Assembly: GCA_902826055.1 (NCBI GenBank) | Contig: CADEDJ010000003.1 | Location: 1-64,000, forward strand | Origin: an uncultured Nitrosomonas sp. | GTDB lineage: Bacteria; Pseudomonadota; Gammaproteobacteria; Burkholderiales; Nitrosomonadaceae | Reading direction: 5' to 3' | DNA length: 64,000 nt | Shown: in pieces, positions 9,308 through 18,371 of the stretch | Numbering within the stretch: the stretch's first letter is position 1 | How the letters are laid out: every line of letters starts with the position of its first letter | Notes under the pieces: generated by a model | What the model was told of the DNA's origin: nothing | Database searches by the model: none | What the model saw: the letters and a program-made list of their open reading frames with translations, nothing else | Program-made: the position numbers and the translations under genes

Positions 9308-10456
9308 ATGAGCGAACATCCCGTTATTCGTTGGAATGAAGCGGATGAAGAGAAATCCGCCCGCTGGCACTCGGAAAAAAGTTTGCCGCCCCCAACGCGC
9401 ATCGAAGTCATCGACGATCGCATGTCCGCCGATGTAGCCTATCATCTGGCGTGTGAAGGCACGGCACTGTTATGGCGCGGCGATTTTCAGAACGCCAAGC
9501 TGCTGCTGCAAGCCATTGCACGGCGCGCCGATAAAAAACGGCCCAAGCGCAAACCCAAACAAACAGCAATCACACTCGCGCAAGCCTTTCACCAGCACCG
9601 CCTGGCACAATCGCAACGCGCCCGTATTTTAGAAAAATTGCTAATCCCATTCGAGGCGGAGCACACCATTCCGCTGCGCCGCGCGCCGGATGTTAGCTCC
9701 GCGTGTCTGGAAGCCTATGGTCCAAGTAGCGAAGCGTATATTGCTTCATTGCGCGAATTGCTGGGATTGATCGGCGCGCACGAATGGCGCAAGAAAGGCA
9801 TCGAAATTACGGCCCTGAATGCGCGTATCCATCCGCATTACGGGGTTTTCGCACCGATCCGCAGCGAATATATCGAACTTGTCGCGCAAACACCCTTTCC
9901 CAAGCTCATCGAAACGCAATCGCTTGCATTCGACATTGGCACCGGCACTGGCGTGCTCGCAGCGGTACTGGCGCAGCGCGGCATTCAACGCATCGTCGCA
10001 ACCGATAACGACCCACGCGCGCTCGACTGCGCACGCGATAATTTATCGCGCTTAAACTTGAATGAAACGATTGAATTAGTACAAACCGATCTCTTTCCGC
10101 AAGAACAAGCGGCTTTGATCGTCTGCAATCCGCCGTGGATCCCGGCACGGCCCAGTTCGCCGCTGGAACAAGCGATTTTCGATCCGGATGGCCGCATGCT
10201 GCGGGGATTTCTACAAGGCTTGCGCGATCATCTGCTGCCAGGTGGCGAGGGCTGGCTTATTTTGTCTGATTTTGCCGAACATTTGGGATTGCGTACGCGG
10301 GAAGCATTGCTGCACATGATCGACACCGCGAGCTTACAGATATTGGGTAAATCCGATATCAAACCGCACCACCCGCGAGTTGCCGATACCGGCGATCCGC
10401 TGCACGCCGCCCGCGTATCGGAATTGACGTCATTGTGGCGGTTGGCAGCCAAGTAG
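9308..10456 (+). CDS. Class I SAM-dependent methyltransferase (HemK/PrmC-like)
   Basis: In the 382-residue protein, residues 1-190 form an N-terminal domain without a recognised name. A Rossmann methyltransferase follows: motif I FDIGTGTGVLAAVLA (about 203), acidic ATDNDPRALDCARDN after strand 2, and the catalytic-type motif NPPWIP (about 274), which is characteristic of N5-glutamine and N6-adenine methyltransferases of the MTS group. The N-terminal extension separates it from true PrmC. The target (protein or RNA) is unknown. It is convergent with the MazG-like gene, only 10 bp away. Confidence 0.85.
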   Translation: MSEHPVIRWNEADEEKSARWHSEKSLPPPTRIEVIDDRMSADVAYHLACEGTALLWRGDFQNAKLLLQAIARRADKKRPKRKPKQTAITLAQAFHQHRLAQSQRARILEKLLIPFEAEHTIPLRRAPDVSSACLEAYGPSSEAYIASLRELLGLIGAHEWRKKGIEITALNARIHPHYGVFAPIRSEYIELVAQTPFPKLIETQSLAFDIGTGTGVLAAVLAQRGIQRIVATDNDPRALDCARDNLSRLNLNETIELVQTDLFPQEQAALIVCNPPWIPARPSSPLEQAIFDPDGRMLRGFLQGLRDHLLPGGEGWLILSDFAEHLGLRTREALLHMIDTASLQILGKSDIKPHHPRVADTGDPLHAARVSELTSLWRLAAK

Positions 10457-10466
10457 CCGGGAAATG

Positions 10467-10847
10467 TTACAACTCGGTGTACTTTTTCGCGCTGCCCTTC
10501 GATTTCTCCACTGGATACTTGCGCGCGTTTTGTTCCATCTTCTCCAGCACGATCTGCTTCACATCCAGCCCGTATTTGTCGGCGAGTAGCAATGCAAACG
10601 TGATCACATCCGCCAGCTCTTCCTTCACGACTGCAACATCCGCTTGCTCGGAAGACTTCCACAAAAAAGCTTCCAACAACTCACCCGCTTCAATATTCAA
10701 CGCCAGCGCCAAGTCTTTGGCATTATGAAACTGCGCCCAATCACGCTCATCTCGGAAACGACGCAAAATTTCGGTGAGTTGTTGGATGTCGTTCAATTTT
10801 CTCGATCCATTATCGCGTAGCGCCTTTTCCAGCTTCCAATTCGGCAA
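10467..10847 (-). CDS. MazG-like nucleotide pyrophosphohydrolase
   Basis: The 126-residue protein matches the small MazG/RS21-C6 (dCTPase-like) all-alpha NTP pyrophosphatase family: FRDERDWAQFHNAKDLALAL (about 31), the metal-binding EAGELLEAFLW (EExxE-like, about 53) and KEELADVITFALLLADK (ExxD, about 76). It would hydrolyse noncanonical or free nucleoside triphosphates to monophosphates. Its start codon lies inside the 3' end of the upstream YefM-like antitoxin gene, a 38-bp overlap in a different frame, so the two are translationally linked. The first 15 residues look poorly conserved and a later non-ATG start cannot be excluded. Confidence 0.88.
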   Translation of the reverse strand: MPNWKLEKALRDNGSRKLNDIQQLTEILRRFRDERDWAQFHNAKDLALALNIEAGELLEAFLWKSSEQADVAVVKEELADVITFALLLADKYGLDVKQIVLEKMEQNARKYPVEKSKGSAKKYTEL

Positions 10848-11049
10848 TGGAATCCAAAAGCCGCCGTGCGTTTGCAGGCGAGCTGAGCAAATATAAGGTT
10901 TCTTCCAACGATTGATAATCTTTCAGCGATATCAACACAACCGGTGCTTGTCGCTTGCGCGTGATGATAACGGGCAAATGATCATTACAAACCTGTTCCA
11001 TTGTTTTGCCTAAATTGGCACGTGCGACTGTATAACTGATAGCATTCAT
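10810..11049 (-). CDS. YefM/Phd-type antitoxin without a YoeB partner
   Basis: The 79-residue protein begins MNAISYTVARANLGKTMEQV, the DNA-binding start of the Phd/YefM family. It continues with PVIITRKRQAPVVLISLKDY and the LYLLSSPANARRL segment that in YefM precedes the toxin-binding tail. In the usual module yoeB follows at once. Here the overlapping downstream gene is a MazG-like hydrolase, and no RelE/YoeB frame is visible within 400 bp on either side. Either the toxin gene was lost or the hydrolase has taken the partner position. Confidence 0.88.
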   Translation of the reverse strand: MNAISYTVARANLGKTMEQVCNDHLPVIITRKRQAPVVLISLKDYQSLEETLYLLSSPANARRLLDSIAELEAGKGATR

Positions 11050-11134
11050 AAAAATCTCATAATCGGTACAGAATTTAGTGCAGAAAATTTAACATGCGTA
11101 TTCAGCATCAACTTAAATCCAAGTATCTTCACTC

Positions 11135-11989
11135 TTAAGGCCGATTCCAAGGTTCTCTCTCTTCTGATATGTCTGCAGCTTCGATTTCACGATCCAAATA
11201 AACGATTTCTTTTTCGATCCACGATCTCACATGCACATCGAAATCTTTACCCAACCAATTACGGAACTGACTACGCATCGCTCTTAGATGCTGACTCCTC
11301 GGCCCATGCCAGCAACCTGAGTGAAAATTACAACGGATACCACTTACAACGCCATCAAGGTTTTGGTAATTCGCAAGTAATGCTCTTGTTAAAGCGCCAC
11401 CCAATTTGTCATCCAACGAACTGGATGCGCAGTGTGCAATCATAGAAGCTCGTTCCTCTGGATCTTGTTCGATCCAATTCAGAATTAACTGGGGTGAAAA
11501 TTCGGCAATCGGTGGCACTACGTGCTTTTCATCAAAACTGCCGAATCCACCTTTCAACCAATTTAATATGTCTACCCGCCATTCTGGAGCACTGCTTAGC
11601 AGATGAGAAGCAACGATCCCCCATGCTTCCGCTGGACTCATTCGACATAGTGATTTAGCCAATGGCTCCACATAACGGTCATAGCTCATGTTGTCCATTT
11701 GTTGCAAAAGCGTGCCAAGCAATGGCAGAGCCTTTGTTGAATCATGCGCTATCAATTTCTTGCAGACGTTATTCCAATGATAAGCGTGCATAGTATCTAA
11801 TCGCTCCCCAAAGTGAATCCGTGCTGCGACAACTCTAAACACAAAATCAGAGTCCACAGACCAAACATTTTTCATCAGAACTTGATCCAGAAGATCAACT
11901 AGGACATTAGCCGAAACCAGGTCTTCACGATTAGAAAGCAGAGTAAAAAGACGAACCAGTCCATCTTGGGATACCGCCTGCCAGCTCAT
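11135..11989 (-). CDS. C-terminal fragment of the split nuclease-STAND protein
   Basis: This 284-residue helical protein has no domain I recognise on its own. Reading the same frame backwards past its ATG gives an open stretch EPDYFRSLCYG that continues directly into the end of the upstream 961-residue frame if one base is added near 12013. The ATG at 11989 is therefore internal to an ancestral protein of about 1,257 residues, and this is the end of its sensor region. Whether it is translated separately is unknown; no good Shine-Dalgarno is seen before the ATG. Confidence 0.65.
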   Translation of the reverse strand: MSWQAVSQDGLVRLFTLLSNREDLVSANVLVDLLDQVLMKNVWSVDSDFVFRVVAARIHFGERLDTMHAYHWNNVCKKLIAHDSTKALPLLGTLLQQMDNMSYDRYVEPLAKSLCRMSPAEAWGIVASHLLSSAPEWRVDILNWLKGGFGSFDEKHVVPPIAEFSPQLILNWIEQDPEERASMIAHCASSSLDDKLGGALTRALLANYQNLDGVVSGIRCNFHSGCWHGPRSQHLRAMRSQFRNWLGKDFDVHVRSWIEKEIVYLDREIEAADISEEREPWNRP

Positions 11990-12021
11990 GCCATAACAAA
12001 GGCTGCGGAAGTAATCCGGCT

Positions 12022-14907
12022 CTATCCATCCACAGCCTCAAATGCATCTATACATGCACCCAGCACTTGATCGTCAAAACCGGAACACCGGACAAGATCG
12101 GCGCCACGATTGGCTGTTTCTTCGTTAACCAGCAATCCAAGCAAAACCTCGCTCCATTTGTTTGGATCTCGCTCCTTAAGTCCAGCAAGATAGCCTCCAA
12201 GGCATTGAGAATTTATCGAATTGCTTTTGGTTGAAAGTAAAGGCAAAAGACACTTGTTCTCTTTGTCCGCATTACCCAAAGCTTGACCAAAAGCAAACAA
12301 CGCTCCGGTCTCCGCGCTGCTGCTTACCAGTTTCGGTAGCAGGCCTTCAAATGCCTCATCGTTTCTAACTACACGTTCTGCTAACGTTCGCACAAGTTTT
12401 TTAGCTCGAGTACACTTACGAGCTTCATCTTCAGCACGATAATCTTCCCATTCATCCCAGGTTGTATCCAGGACATAACGCTGGAAACGTGATATCAAGT
12501 TACGCCTCGTAAGATGCCCTTCAAGACGTCGCAAGCGAAAATGCAAAGATGAATCTTCTTCATCACGATACCAAAGAAATCTCTTAATAAAAAAGTGATT
12601 TAACCTTTGAATATCGGTAGCCGGATCAACCGCAATTTGCTCAAGTTTGGAAAGAATTGTTTCCCTATGGGGGAGAATCCTCAACTGCTCACCCCCAGAC
12701 TCGATAATTACTGAATTCGCTTCCCGCCGTAAAATATCATTCCAATCTCGTGTCTCGTTGACCAAGCAATCCCAATAGCACAGATACTCTGACCACAACT
12801 CACCATAAGTCTGTGGACGCCAAAGAACAGCTCTTTCTTTAATACCTTGGTGCTCGGGGCCAATCCTCCGAAAATGCATTCCAGATGTTTGCAGTGCTGA
12901 TTCCGCTACTTTTAGTCCAATACGCTTTACTTCATCACCGTCTGAAGTAAGCATTTCTTTCAAGGCTGGCAACCGCTCGGCTGGGCTTGCTTCGGTAGCT
13001 GCGCATTCTGGACCGATCCGGAATAATGCCAATAAAGTACCTATTGAATTGTTACTGTTCGTCGCATTCTCTGCAACCGCCAACCGAGCGAGTATTCTGG
13101 CCGCACGAACAAATGTTGACCTCCATACGGCGATTTTCTCCAGCGTCCAAACGATGCTTTGGCGATTTTGCTCAAAGGCGTAAAGTTCTTCTCGCGACCA
13201 TATACCAAAAGTGCGCTCAATAAGCGCAAGCGTTGAAGCTGGATCAGCTTCTGCAAGAGTGGAAAGGAAAGATGTACCTTTGTCCGAACAGAGAAATTCG
13301 CAATTCGCATAAATACCATCCCGGCGAAGAATTTCTCGAACAACTGATGCAGCACCGGTGTCATGGGCGTAACGGAACATATCCATGAACCAGCCATGTA
13401 ACGATTCCGGCATATTCTCAAACGCATTGACGAAATCGAAGCCGTGACCATACCATCGCCAATATTCTCGCCACAAGTAGATGTGCAGTGCCCAAGGAAC
13501 AATGAATAAAGTTCGTGATCCCTGAAGAATTCGGCGTTCCCGTAATGATTGAACAATTTCCTGAAATCTCGACCAACTAACCGCCGAATCAGAACGTGCG
13601 ACAAGTTCTGCAATATACTTTGCTTCGGCACCCACTGGATCTTCAAAACCAAAACGGGAAAACAAAGCGATGTGCCTCATCACCAGTGCAACTTGGCGAG
13701 CTTCATCGCTCTGTTGTTGCGCATAACCAAAAAGAAAGCGATCCCAGATAGGTACCGTTGCAGGAGGTTTGAGAATATCATCCGGATTCGCTGCCAGATT
13801 CTCGCCGACTGCCTGAGCTACTCGAGGTGAACCTTCACATATCGTAACCCAGCGATCAAGATCCTTGTTTTTTCCAACGCAATTCTCAAGGATTAATTTA
13901 ATTGCTAGATCGGGAAGACGAGGGATTGAAACATATTCAATTTCCGAATCGCTACTTCTATTACGCTCGTGATCAAGGCTGATTAATTTTAATGACCCGC
14001 AACGATTTTTTAGATGTCCCCATATTTCTGACATTTCTCGTTCAGAAAGCTCGTCCAGAACTAAAGTAAGCGGATATTTTGGGTTTTCACGCAACAATTC
14101 GCGAAACAATTTTGTTTGTGAAAACTTGGAACCATGTTGAACATAGAGGACACTAGGCGCGATTTCTTCCGAGCGAACTGCTTCTAATACTAAGCGAGTT
14201 TTACCAATTCCTGGCTCACCCAATACCCGTATATGCTTTGTTTCACCCTGTAATTTCTCTCGAAGAGAATTGATAAGCTGGGATTGATCTTCCGAAAGCG
14301 CAATTTGATTGCTCATATGAGCATGTTGCGACCACTCGAATACTGACAAGAAGTCATCATCGCTGCCTCCCGTTAAGGAGAGACGTAACGATGGGTAGCG
14401 TTCAAAATAAGATGCAATTTGGGATTGCCCCAAAACTTCAATTCGTGCACCTACATTGGGAAAACCAGCCTCCTCGAATAATTTTGCAATCGATGATTGA
14501 CTATCGTTTCTTTGCTTAGGTGTGAGATCAAGACCAAAACAAATCAATAAATAATAGCCATCGAGCTCAAGAGTTCGCCTAACCTCGGATACCAAATCTC
14601 CTGATTTGGAGAGTAATTCTTTCTCCAATGAACTTTGCTGCCATGGTTTAAATGATGTACCAGTTTTAAGCTGAAATCCATTTCTACCAACTTTTAAGAA
14701 AGTATCCTGAGGCAAGCTATGAGTGGAATCTACTTGGGCATCAATCCCGCCGTCAGAAACATTGAGATTGGCAGAAATGGTAATAGCATCGGGCCTTAAG
14801 CCAGCATATCTTGCTTCACATTGAAGTAATTCTCGAAACCGTGTAACAGTAGCTTCAGCACTCAGATTGCTTAATATATTCGGATTAAATGAACCTACGA
14901 TGCTCAT
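12022..14907 (-). CDS. Nuclease-STAND NTPase (Avs-like), truncated by a frameshift
   Basis: The 961-residue frame has an N-terminal nuclease-like domain: GGIDAQVD at 53-60 and FQLKTG at 78-83 give the D...QxK arrangement of PD-(D/E)XK/Mrr-like restriction endonucleases. A P-loop GEPGIGKT follows at 230-237 and a Walker B (LTLVLDELSE) at about 283. From about 480 on the protein is a helical solenoid, expected to be the sensor. This order (nuclease, STAND NTPase, helical repeats) resembles Avs-type antiphage proteins. The frame stops at TAG 12024-12022 while the homologous sequence continues in another frame, so the C-terminal 284 residues are detached. It starts 26 bp after the DUF2442 stop, suggesting one transcription unit. 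Nuclease assignment rests on the motif only. Confidence 0.72.
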   Translation of the reverse strand: MSIVGSFNPNILSNLSAEATVTRFRELLQCEARYAGLRPDAITISANLNVSDGGIDAQVDSTHSLPQDTFLKVGRNGFQLKTGTSFKPWQQSSLEKELLSKSGDLVSEVRRTLELDGYYLLICFGLDLTPKQRNDSQSSIAKLFEEAGFPNVGARIEVLGQSQIASYFERYPSLRLSLTGGSDDDFLSVFEWSQHAHMSNQIALSEDQSQLINSLREKLQGETKHIRVLGEPGIGKTRLVLEAVRSEEIAPSVLYVQHGSKFSQTKLFRELLRENPKYPLTLVLDELSEREMSEIWGHLKNRCGSLKLISLDHERNRSSDSEIEYVSIPRLPDLAIKLILENCVGKNKDLDRWVTICEGSPRVAQAVGENLAANPDDILKPPATVPIWDRFLFGYAQQQSDEARQVALVMRHIALFSRFGFEDPVGAEAKYIAELVARSDSAVSWSRFQEIVQSLRERRILQGSRTLFIVPWALHIYLWREYWRWYGHGFDFVNAFENMPESLHGWFMDMFRYAHDTGAASVVREILRRDGIYANCEFLCSDKGTSFLSTLAEADPASTLALIERTFGIWSREELYAFEQNRQSIVWTLEKIAVWRSTFVRAARILARLAVAENATNSNNSIGTLLALFRIGPECAATEASPAERLPALKEMLTSDGDEVKRIGLKVAESALQTSGMHFRRIGPEHQGIKERAVLWRPQTYGELWSEYLCYWDCLVNETRDWNDILRREANSVIIESGGEQLRILPHRETILSKLEQIAVDPATDIQRLNHFFIKRFLWYRDEEDSSLHFRLRRLEGHLTRRNLISRFQRYVLDTTWDEWEDYRAEDEARKCTRAKKLVRTLAERVVRNDEAFEGLLPKLVSSSAETGALFAFGQALGNADKENKCLLPLLSTKSNSINSQCLGGYLAGLKERDPNKWSEVLLGLLVNEETANRGADLVRCSGFDDQVLGACIDAFEAVDG

Positions 14908-14933
14908 TTCAGGATTTCATTGATCCAATTTCA

Positions 14934-15263
14934 CTACCCCGGAACACACCAAGTTCCATTCTTTCCAATCTCCTCATGCAACCAAACAGGGTCGAGATCG
15001 GCACCATTCGGCCAAATGAGTGCGCCCAATTCGATACAAACTTGATTGAACAGTTTTACATCTTTCAGCGCGGCATAAATACCGGCATTTTCACTCGAAA
15101 TAAGTTGCGACATATCAACAATACCGGTCGTACCATCGTTACAGATTACAGAAAGACGATAGCCAAGCAGTACATTCACTGAATGAATACGCCATGGCGC
15201 TACAGCCGTTATTCCAGAGGAGCAATGCTCTTGGGTAACTGTTTTTGTTGACATAGATTCCAA
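14934..15263 (-). CDS. DUF2442 domain protein
   Basis: This protein of up to 109 residues has a core from about 20 (AVAPWRIHSVNVLLGYRLSV, NDGTTGIVDMSQL, LFNQVCIELGALIWPNGADL) that matches DUF2442, a small beta-rich family. The typical partner is DUF4160, and that gene overlaps upstream by 55 bp if the first ATG is used. The Met at residue 4 or a later start would reduce the overlap. Such pairs are suspected toxin-antitoxin or regulatory modules, without firm functional proof. It lies 26 bp before the nuclease-STAND gene, on the same strand. Confidence 0.82.
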   Translation of the reverse strand: MESMSTKTVTQEHCSSGITAVAPWRIHSVNVLLGYRLSVICNDGTTGIVDMSQLISSENAGIYAALKDVKLFNQVCIELGALIWPNGADLDPVWLHEEIGKNGTWCVPG

Positions 15264-15469
15264 TCCTCCATCAATTCAGTGCGATGTTGTACCGCCCATT
15301 CTAAAACCATAGCTAATGCGCGTTTTGGTAAACTCCCTTTGATGATCTCCAATGTTCTTATATCAATCAATACTTCATATTCGGCGTATAAAGCGTGGAA
15401 ATGCGGCGGTGCGTGTTCTCGCCAGAACATTTGAATCGCAATTCCAAAAAACTGACTGATCGTTGGCAT
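15209..15469 (-). CDS. DUF4160 domain protein
   Basis: The 86-residue protein has the complete DUF4160 signature: MPTISQFFGIAIQMFW, then the HAPPHFHALYAEYE metal-binding-like histidine motif (about residue 20), and a helical end with RALAMVLEWAVQHRTEL. It is the upstream member of the overlapping DUF4160/DUF2442 pair and lies 29 bp downstream of ettA on the same strand. Biochemical role unknown. Confidence 0.87.
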   Translation of the reverse strand: MPTISQFFGIAIQMFWREHAPPHFHALYAEYEVLIDIRTLEIIKGSLPKRALAMVLEWAVQHRTELMEDWNLCQQKQLPKSIAPLE

Positions 15470-15498
15470 CCCTTTTCTTCACCCAAGAAATTTTATAA

Positions 15499-17163
15499 TC
15501 ATCGACTAATCGGTTTATACCGAATCCGTTTCGGTTTGGCGCCTTCTTCGCCCAAGCGTTTTTTCTTGTCGGCTTCGTATTCCTGGTAGTTGCCGCTGAA
15601 GAATGTCCATTGCGAGTCGCCTTCGGCGGCGAGAATGTGGGTGGCGATACGGTCGAGGAACCAGCGGTCGTGCGAGATGACGAGTACGCACCCGGCGAAT
15701 TCCAGCAGGGCGTCTTCCAATGCGCGCAGCGTTTCGACGTCGAGGTCGTTGGACGGCTCATCCAGCAACAGCACATTGCCACCGGCGATCAAGGTTTGCG
15801 CGAGGTGCAAGCGGCCGCGTTCGCCGCCTGACAGTTGGCCGATGATTTTTTGCTGATCGCTGCCTTTGAAGTTGAAGCGGCCAAGATAAGCGCGCGCCGG
15901 GGTGGTGTATCTGCCGACCACGAGGTTGTCGTTACCGCCGGAAATGGCGTCAAATACGGTTTTGTCGTTTTCCAGAGAATCGCGCGCTTGGTCAACGTGT
16001 GCGATCTTGACCGTCGGGCCGATTTTGACTTCGCCGGAATCGGGTTGCTCTTTGCCGGTGATCAGTTTGAACAAGGTCGACTTACCCGCGCCGTTCGGGC
16101 CGATAATGCCGACAATCGCACCCGGTGGCACCTTGAAGCTGAGATTATCGATCAGCAAGCGATCACCGAACGATTTCGACACACCGTCAAACGCGATGAC
16201 TTCATTTCCCAGGCGCTCGCCGACGGGAATGAAAATTTCCTGCGTTTCATTGCGCTTCTGGTATTCCTGCGAATTGAGTTCTTCAAAACGCGCCAAACGC
16301 GCTTTCGATTTCGCCTGACGTCCTTTGGGATTTTGCCGCACCCATTCCAATTCCTGCTTCATCGATTTCATGTGCGCATCGATTTGTTTCTGTTCTTGCT
16401 CCAGGCGCGCTTCTTTTTGCTCCAACCAACTGGAATAATTGCCTTTCCACGGTATGCCGTGGCCGCGATCAAGCTCCAGAATCCATTCGGCGGCGTTGTC
16501 GAGGAAATAGCGGTCGTGCGTGACGGCTACGACGGTGCCGGGGAAGCGCACCAGGAATTGCTCCAGCCATTCCACCGATTCGGCGTCCAGATGGTTGGTC
16601 GGCTCATCGAGCAGCAGCATGTCGGGTTTTTCCAATAGCAGCTTGCACAACGCTACGCGGCGCTTTTCCCCGCCGGACAGGTTTTTGACCACCGCGTCCC
16701 ACGGCGGCAAACGCAATGCGTCGGCGGCAATTTCCATCTGGTGCTCGGTATCGCTGCCTGCGGTGGCGATGATCGCTTCCAGCCGCGCTTGTTCTTCCGC
16801 CAGCGCATCGAAATCGGCGCCCTCTTCAGCATACGCCGCGTACACTTCATCCAATCTTTTCTGTGCCTGCATCACTTCACCCATGCCTTCTTCGACTTCC
16901 TGGCGAACGGTGTGGTCGGGATTCAATTGCGGCTCTTGCGGCAGGTAACCAACACGGATATTCGGCAGCCGTTGCACTTCACCGTCAAACTCCTTGTCCA
17001 CCCCCGCCATGATGCGCAGCACGGTAGACTTACCGGAACCATTCAAGCCGAGCAGGCCGATTTTGGCGCCGGGAAAGAAACTGAGTGATATATCTTTAAT
17101 AATTTGACGTTTCGGTGGAACCATTTTGCTCACGCGGAGCATCGACATTACATATTGAGCCAT
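15499..17163 (-). CDS. ettA: Energy-dependent translational throttle protein EttA (ABC-F)
   Basis: This 554-residue protein is the normal length for EttA. It has two ABC ATPase domains: Walker A GLNGSGKST (about 38) with LSGGEKRRVALCKLL, and GPNGAGKST (about 358) with LSGGERGRLHLAQTL. Between them lies the charged P-site tRNA-interaction motif region (about 240-310). EttA binds the ribosomal E site and gates elongation according to ATP/ADP ratio. The C-terminus ends in a basic tail (KPKRIRYKPISR). It is upstream of the DUF4160 gene on the same strand. Confidence 0.95.
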   Translation of the reverse strand: MAQYVMSMLRVSKMVPPKRQIIKDISLSFFPGAKIGLLGLNGSGKSTVLRIMAGVDKEFDGEVQRLPNIRVGYLPQEPQLNPDHTVRQEVEEGMGEVMQAQKRLDEVYAAYAEEGADFDALAEEQARLEAIIATAGSDTEHQMEIAADALRLPPWDAVVKNLSGGEKRRVALCKLLLEKPDMLLLDEPTNHLDAESVEWLEQFLVRFPGTVVAVTHDRYFLDNAAEWILELDRGHGIPWKGNYSSWLEQKEARLEQEQKQIDAHMKSMKQELEWVRQNPKGRQAKSKARLARFEELNSQEYQKRNETQEIFIPVGERLGNEVIAFDGVSKSFGDRLLIDNLSFKVPPGAIVGIIGPNGAGKSTLFKLITGKEQPDSGEVKIGPTVKIAHVDQARDSLENDKTVFDAISGGNDNLVVGRYTTPARAYLGRFNFKGSDQQKIIGQLSGGERGRLHLAQTLIAGGNVLLLDEPSNDLDVETLRALEDALLEFAGCVLVISHDRWFLDRIATHILAAEGDSQWTFFSGNYQEYEADKKKRLGEEGAKPKRIRYKPISR

Positions 17164-17279
17164 GACTTTAATCTTTGTTTGGTTGGAAAAAATGAATAGA
17201 CCGAGAGTTTAGCGCACGTTATCTGGCAATGAAAGCCGCGATTGCCTAGCGGTATTTTTCAGCGATCGCTTGATTACCC

Positions 17280-17513
17280 TCAATCGTTCATGCGGCTGAT
17301 GGATACGAATTTGTTGCGCTCATCAAAAACCAGCTCGAATGTGCCATACACGCCATCGCTTTGCACCACGGAACGCAAAATGTTGGCTGGAAAATGAATA
17401 ATACGACCATCAGTCGTCCGAGCCGCCACGGTATCCACTTCGCCCTCGTAATAGTACAAAAGCTGATAGGCAGGAATTTTAAGGACGACACGCAGCCGTT
17501 GATACATGGGCAA
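17280..17513 (-). CDS. DUF2835 family protein
   Basis: The 77-residue protein has the whole pattern of the DUF2835 family: LLYYYEGEVDTVAARTTDGR, IHFPANILRSVVQSDGVYG and FELVFDERNKFVSISRM. The role is unknown. It sits 26 bp downstream of the pseudouridine synthase gene on the same strand and is probably cotranscribed. Confidence 0.8.
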   Translation of the reverse strand: MPMYQRLRVVLKIPAYQLLYYYEGEVDTVAARTTDGRIIHFPANILRSVVQSDGVYGTFELVFDERNKFVSISRMND

Positions 17514-17539
17514 ACCTCAGCCGTTATTGAAAAATCCCA

Positions 17540-18271
17540 TCAAAATTGCTCACCTGCTTCCAGATAGCGCCACTGACCTTCGGGTAAATTACCCAGTTTA
17601 ACTTTGCCGATGCGTACGCGCTTTAAACCCATCACTTCCAAATTGACCAGCTCGCACATACGGCGGATCTGGCGCTTTTTGCCTTCAACCAGAATAAAGC
17701 GTAGCTGATCCTGATTCAGCCATGTCACTTGTGCCGGTTTTAACAATTGACCATCGAGACTTAACCCATAATTCAGCAACGCCAATTTTTCCCGCGGCAA
17801 CACGCCTTCAACTCGCACCAGATATTCTTTTTCGATACGCGAATGCTCACCGATCAATTGCTTGGCAATACGTCCATCCTGCGTCAGCACCAGCAAACCT
17901 TGCGAATCGATATCGAGGCGCCCGGCCGGTGCCAGGTTTTTCAAATGATTGGGTTGAAAACGCTTGCTTGATCGTTGAGAAACAAATTGGTTTTCCGGCT
18001 TGATCAGCACCACAGCCGGTTGGTAACCTGGCTCCGGTTGCCCGGACACATAACCGACCGGTTTATTCAGCAGAATAGTCACCCGACTGGTTTGCTGCAC
18101 TTGCGCGGCTTTATTCAAAGTGATTTTTTGCGTGGGAGAGATTTTGGTGCCAAGCTCGGAAATCCGCTCGCCATCAACAAACACCCAACCCAACTCGATA
18201 TAGCGATCCGCTTCACGGCGCGAACACAGGCCTTGCTCAGACATCAGTTTAGATAGACGGACTTTTTCCAT
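17540..18271 (-). CDS. rRNA pseudouridine synthase (RsuA/RluB/E/F family)
   Basis: The 243-residue protein has an N-terminal S4 RNA-binding domain ([20 protein letters not shown]) and a catalytic domain with [10 protein letters not shown], the active-site motif [13 protein letters not shown] (catalytic Asp at about 133) and the C-terminal [11 protein letters not shown] motif. Overall layout is closest to RluF-type enzymes, but the exact target uridine cannot be assigned by eye. It diverges from the rhodanese gene. Confidence 0.88.
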   Translation of the reverse strand: MEKVRLSKLMSEQGLCSRREADRYIELGWVFVDGERISELGTKISPTQKITLNKAAQVQQTSRVTILLNKPVGYVSGQPEPGYQPAVVLIKPENQFVSQRSSKRFQPNHLKNLAPAGRLDIDSQGLLVLTQDGRIAKQLIGEHSRIEKEYLVRVEGVLPREKLALLNYGLSLDGQLLKPAQVTWLNQDQLRFILVEGKKRQIRRMCELVNLEVMGLKRVRIGKVKLGNLPEGQWRYLEAGEQF

Positions 18272-18371
18272 GACGCGCTATAATGACATTCAAAATAATA
18301 AAAGATGCTGAGCATTATCCTATTGAATAGCATAATCAGTCGATCATTCTTAATACCAACGGAGAAATTTT

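Noticed and set aside
15835-16638. Long open frame (267 codons) on the plus strand opposite ettA
   Set aside because: It lies wholly inside ettA, has no recognisable domain and its composition mirrors the antisense of conserved ABC motifs.
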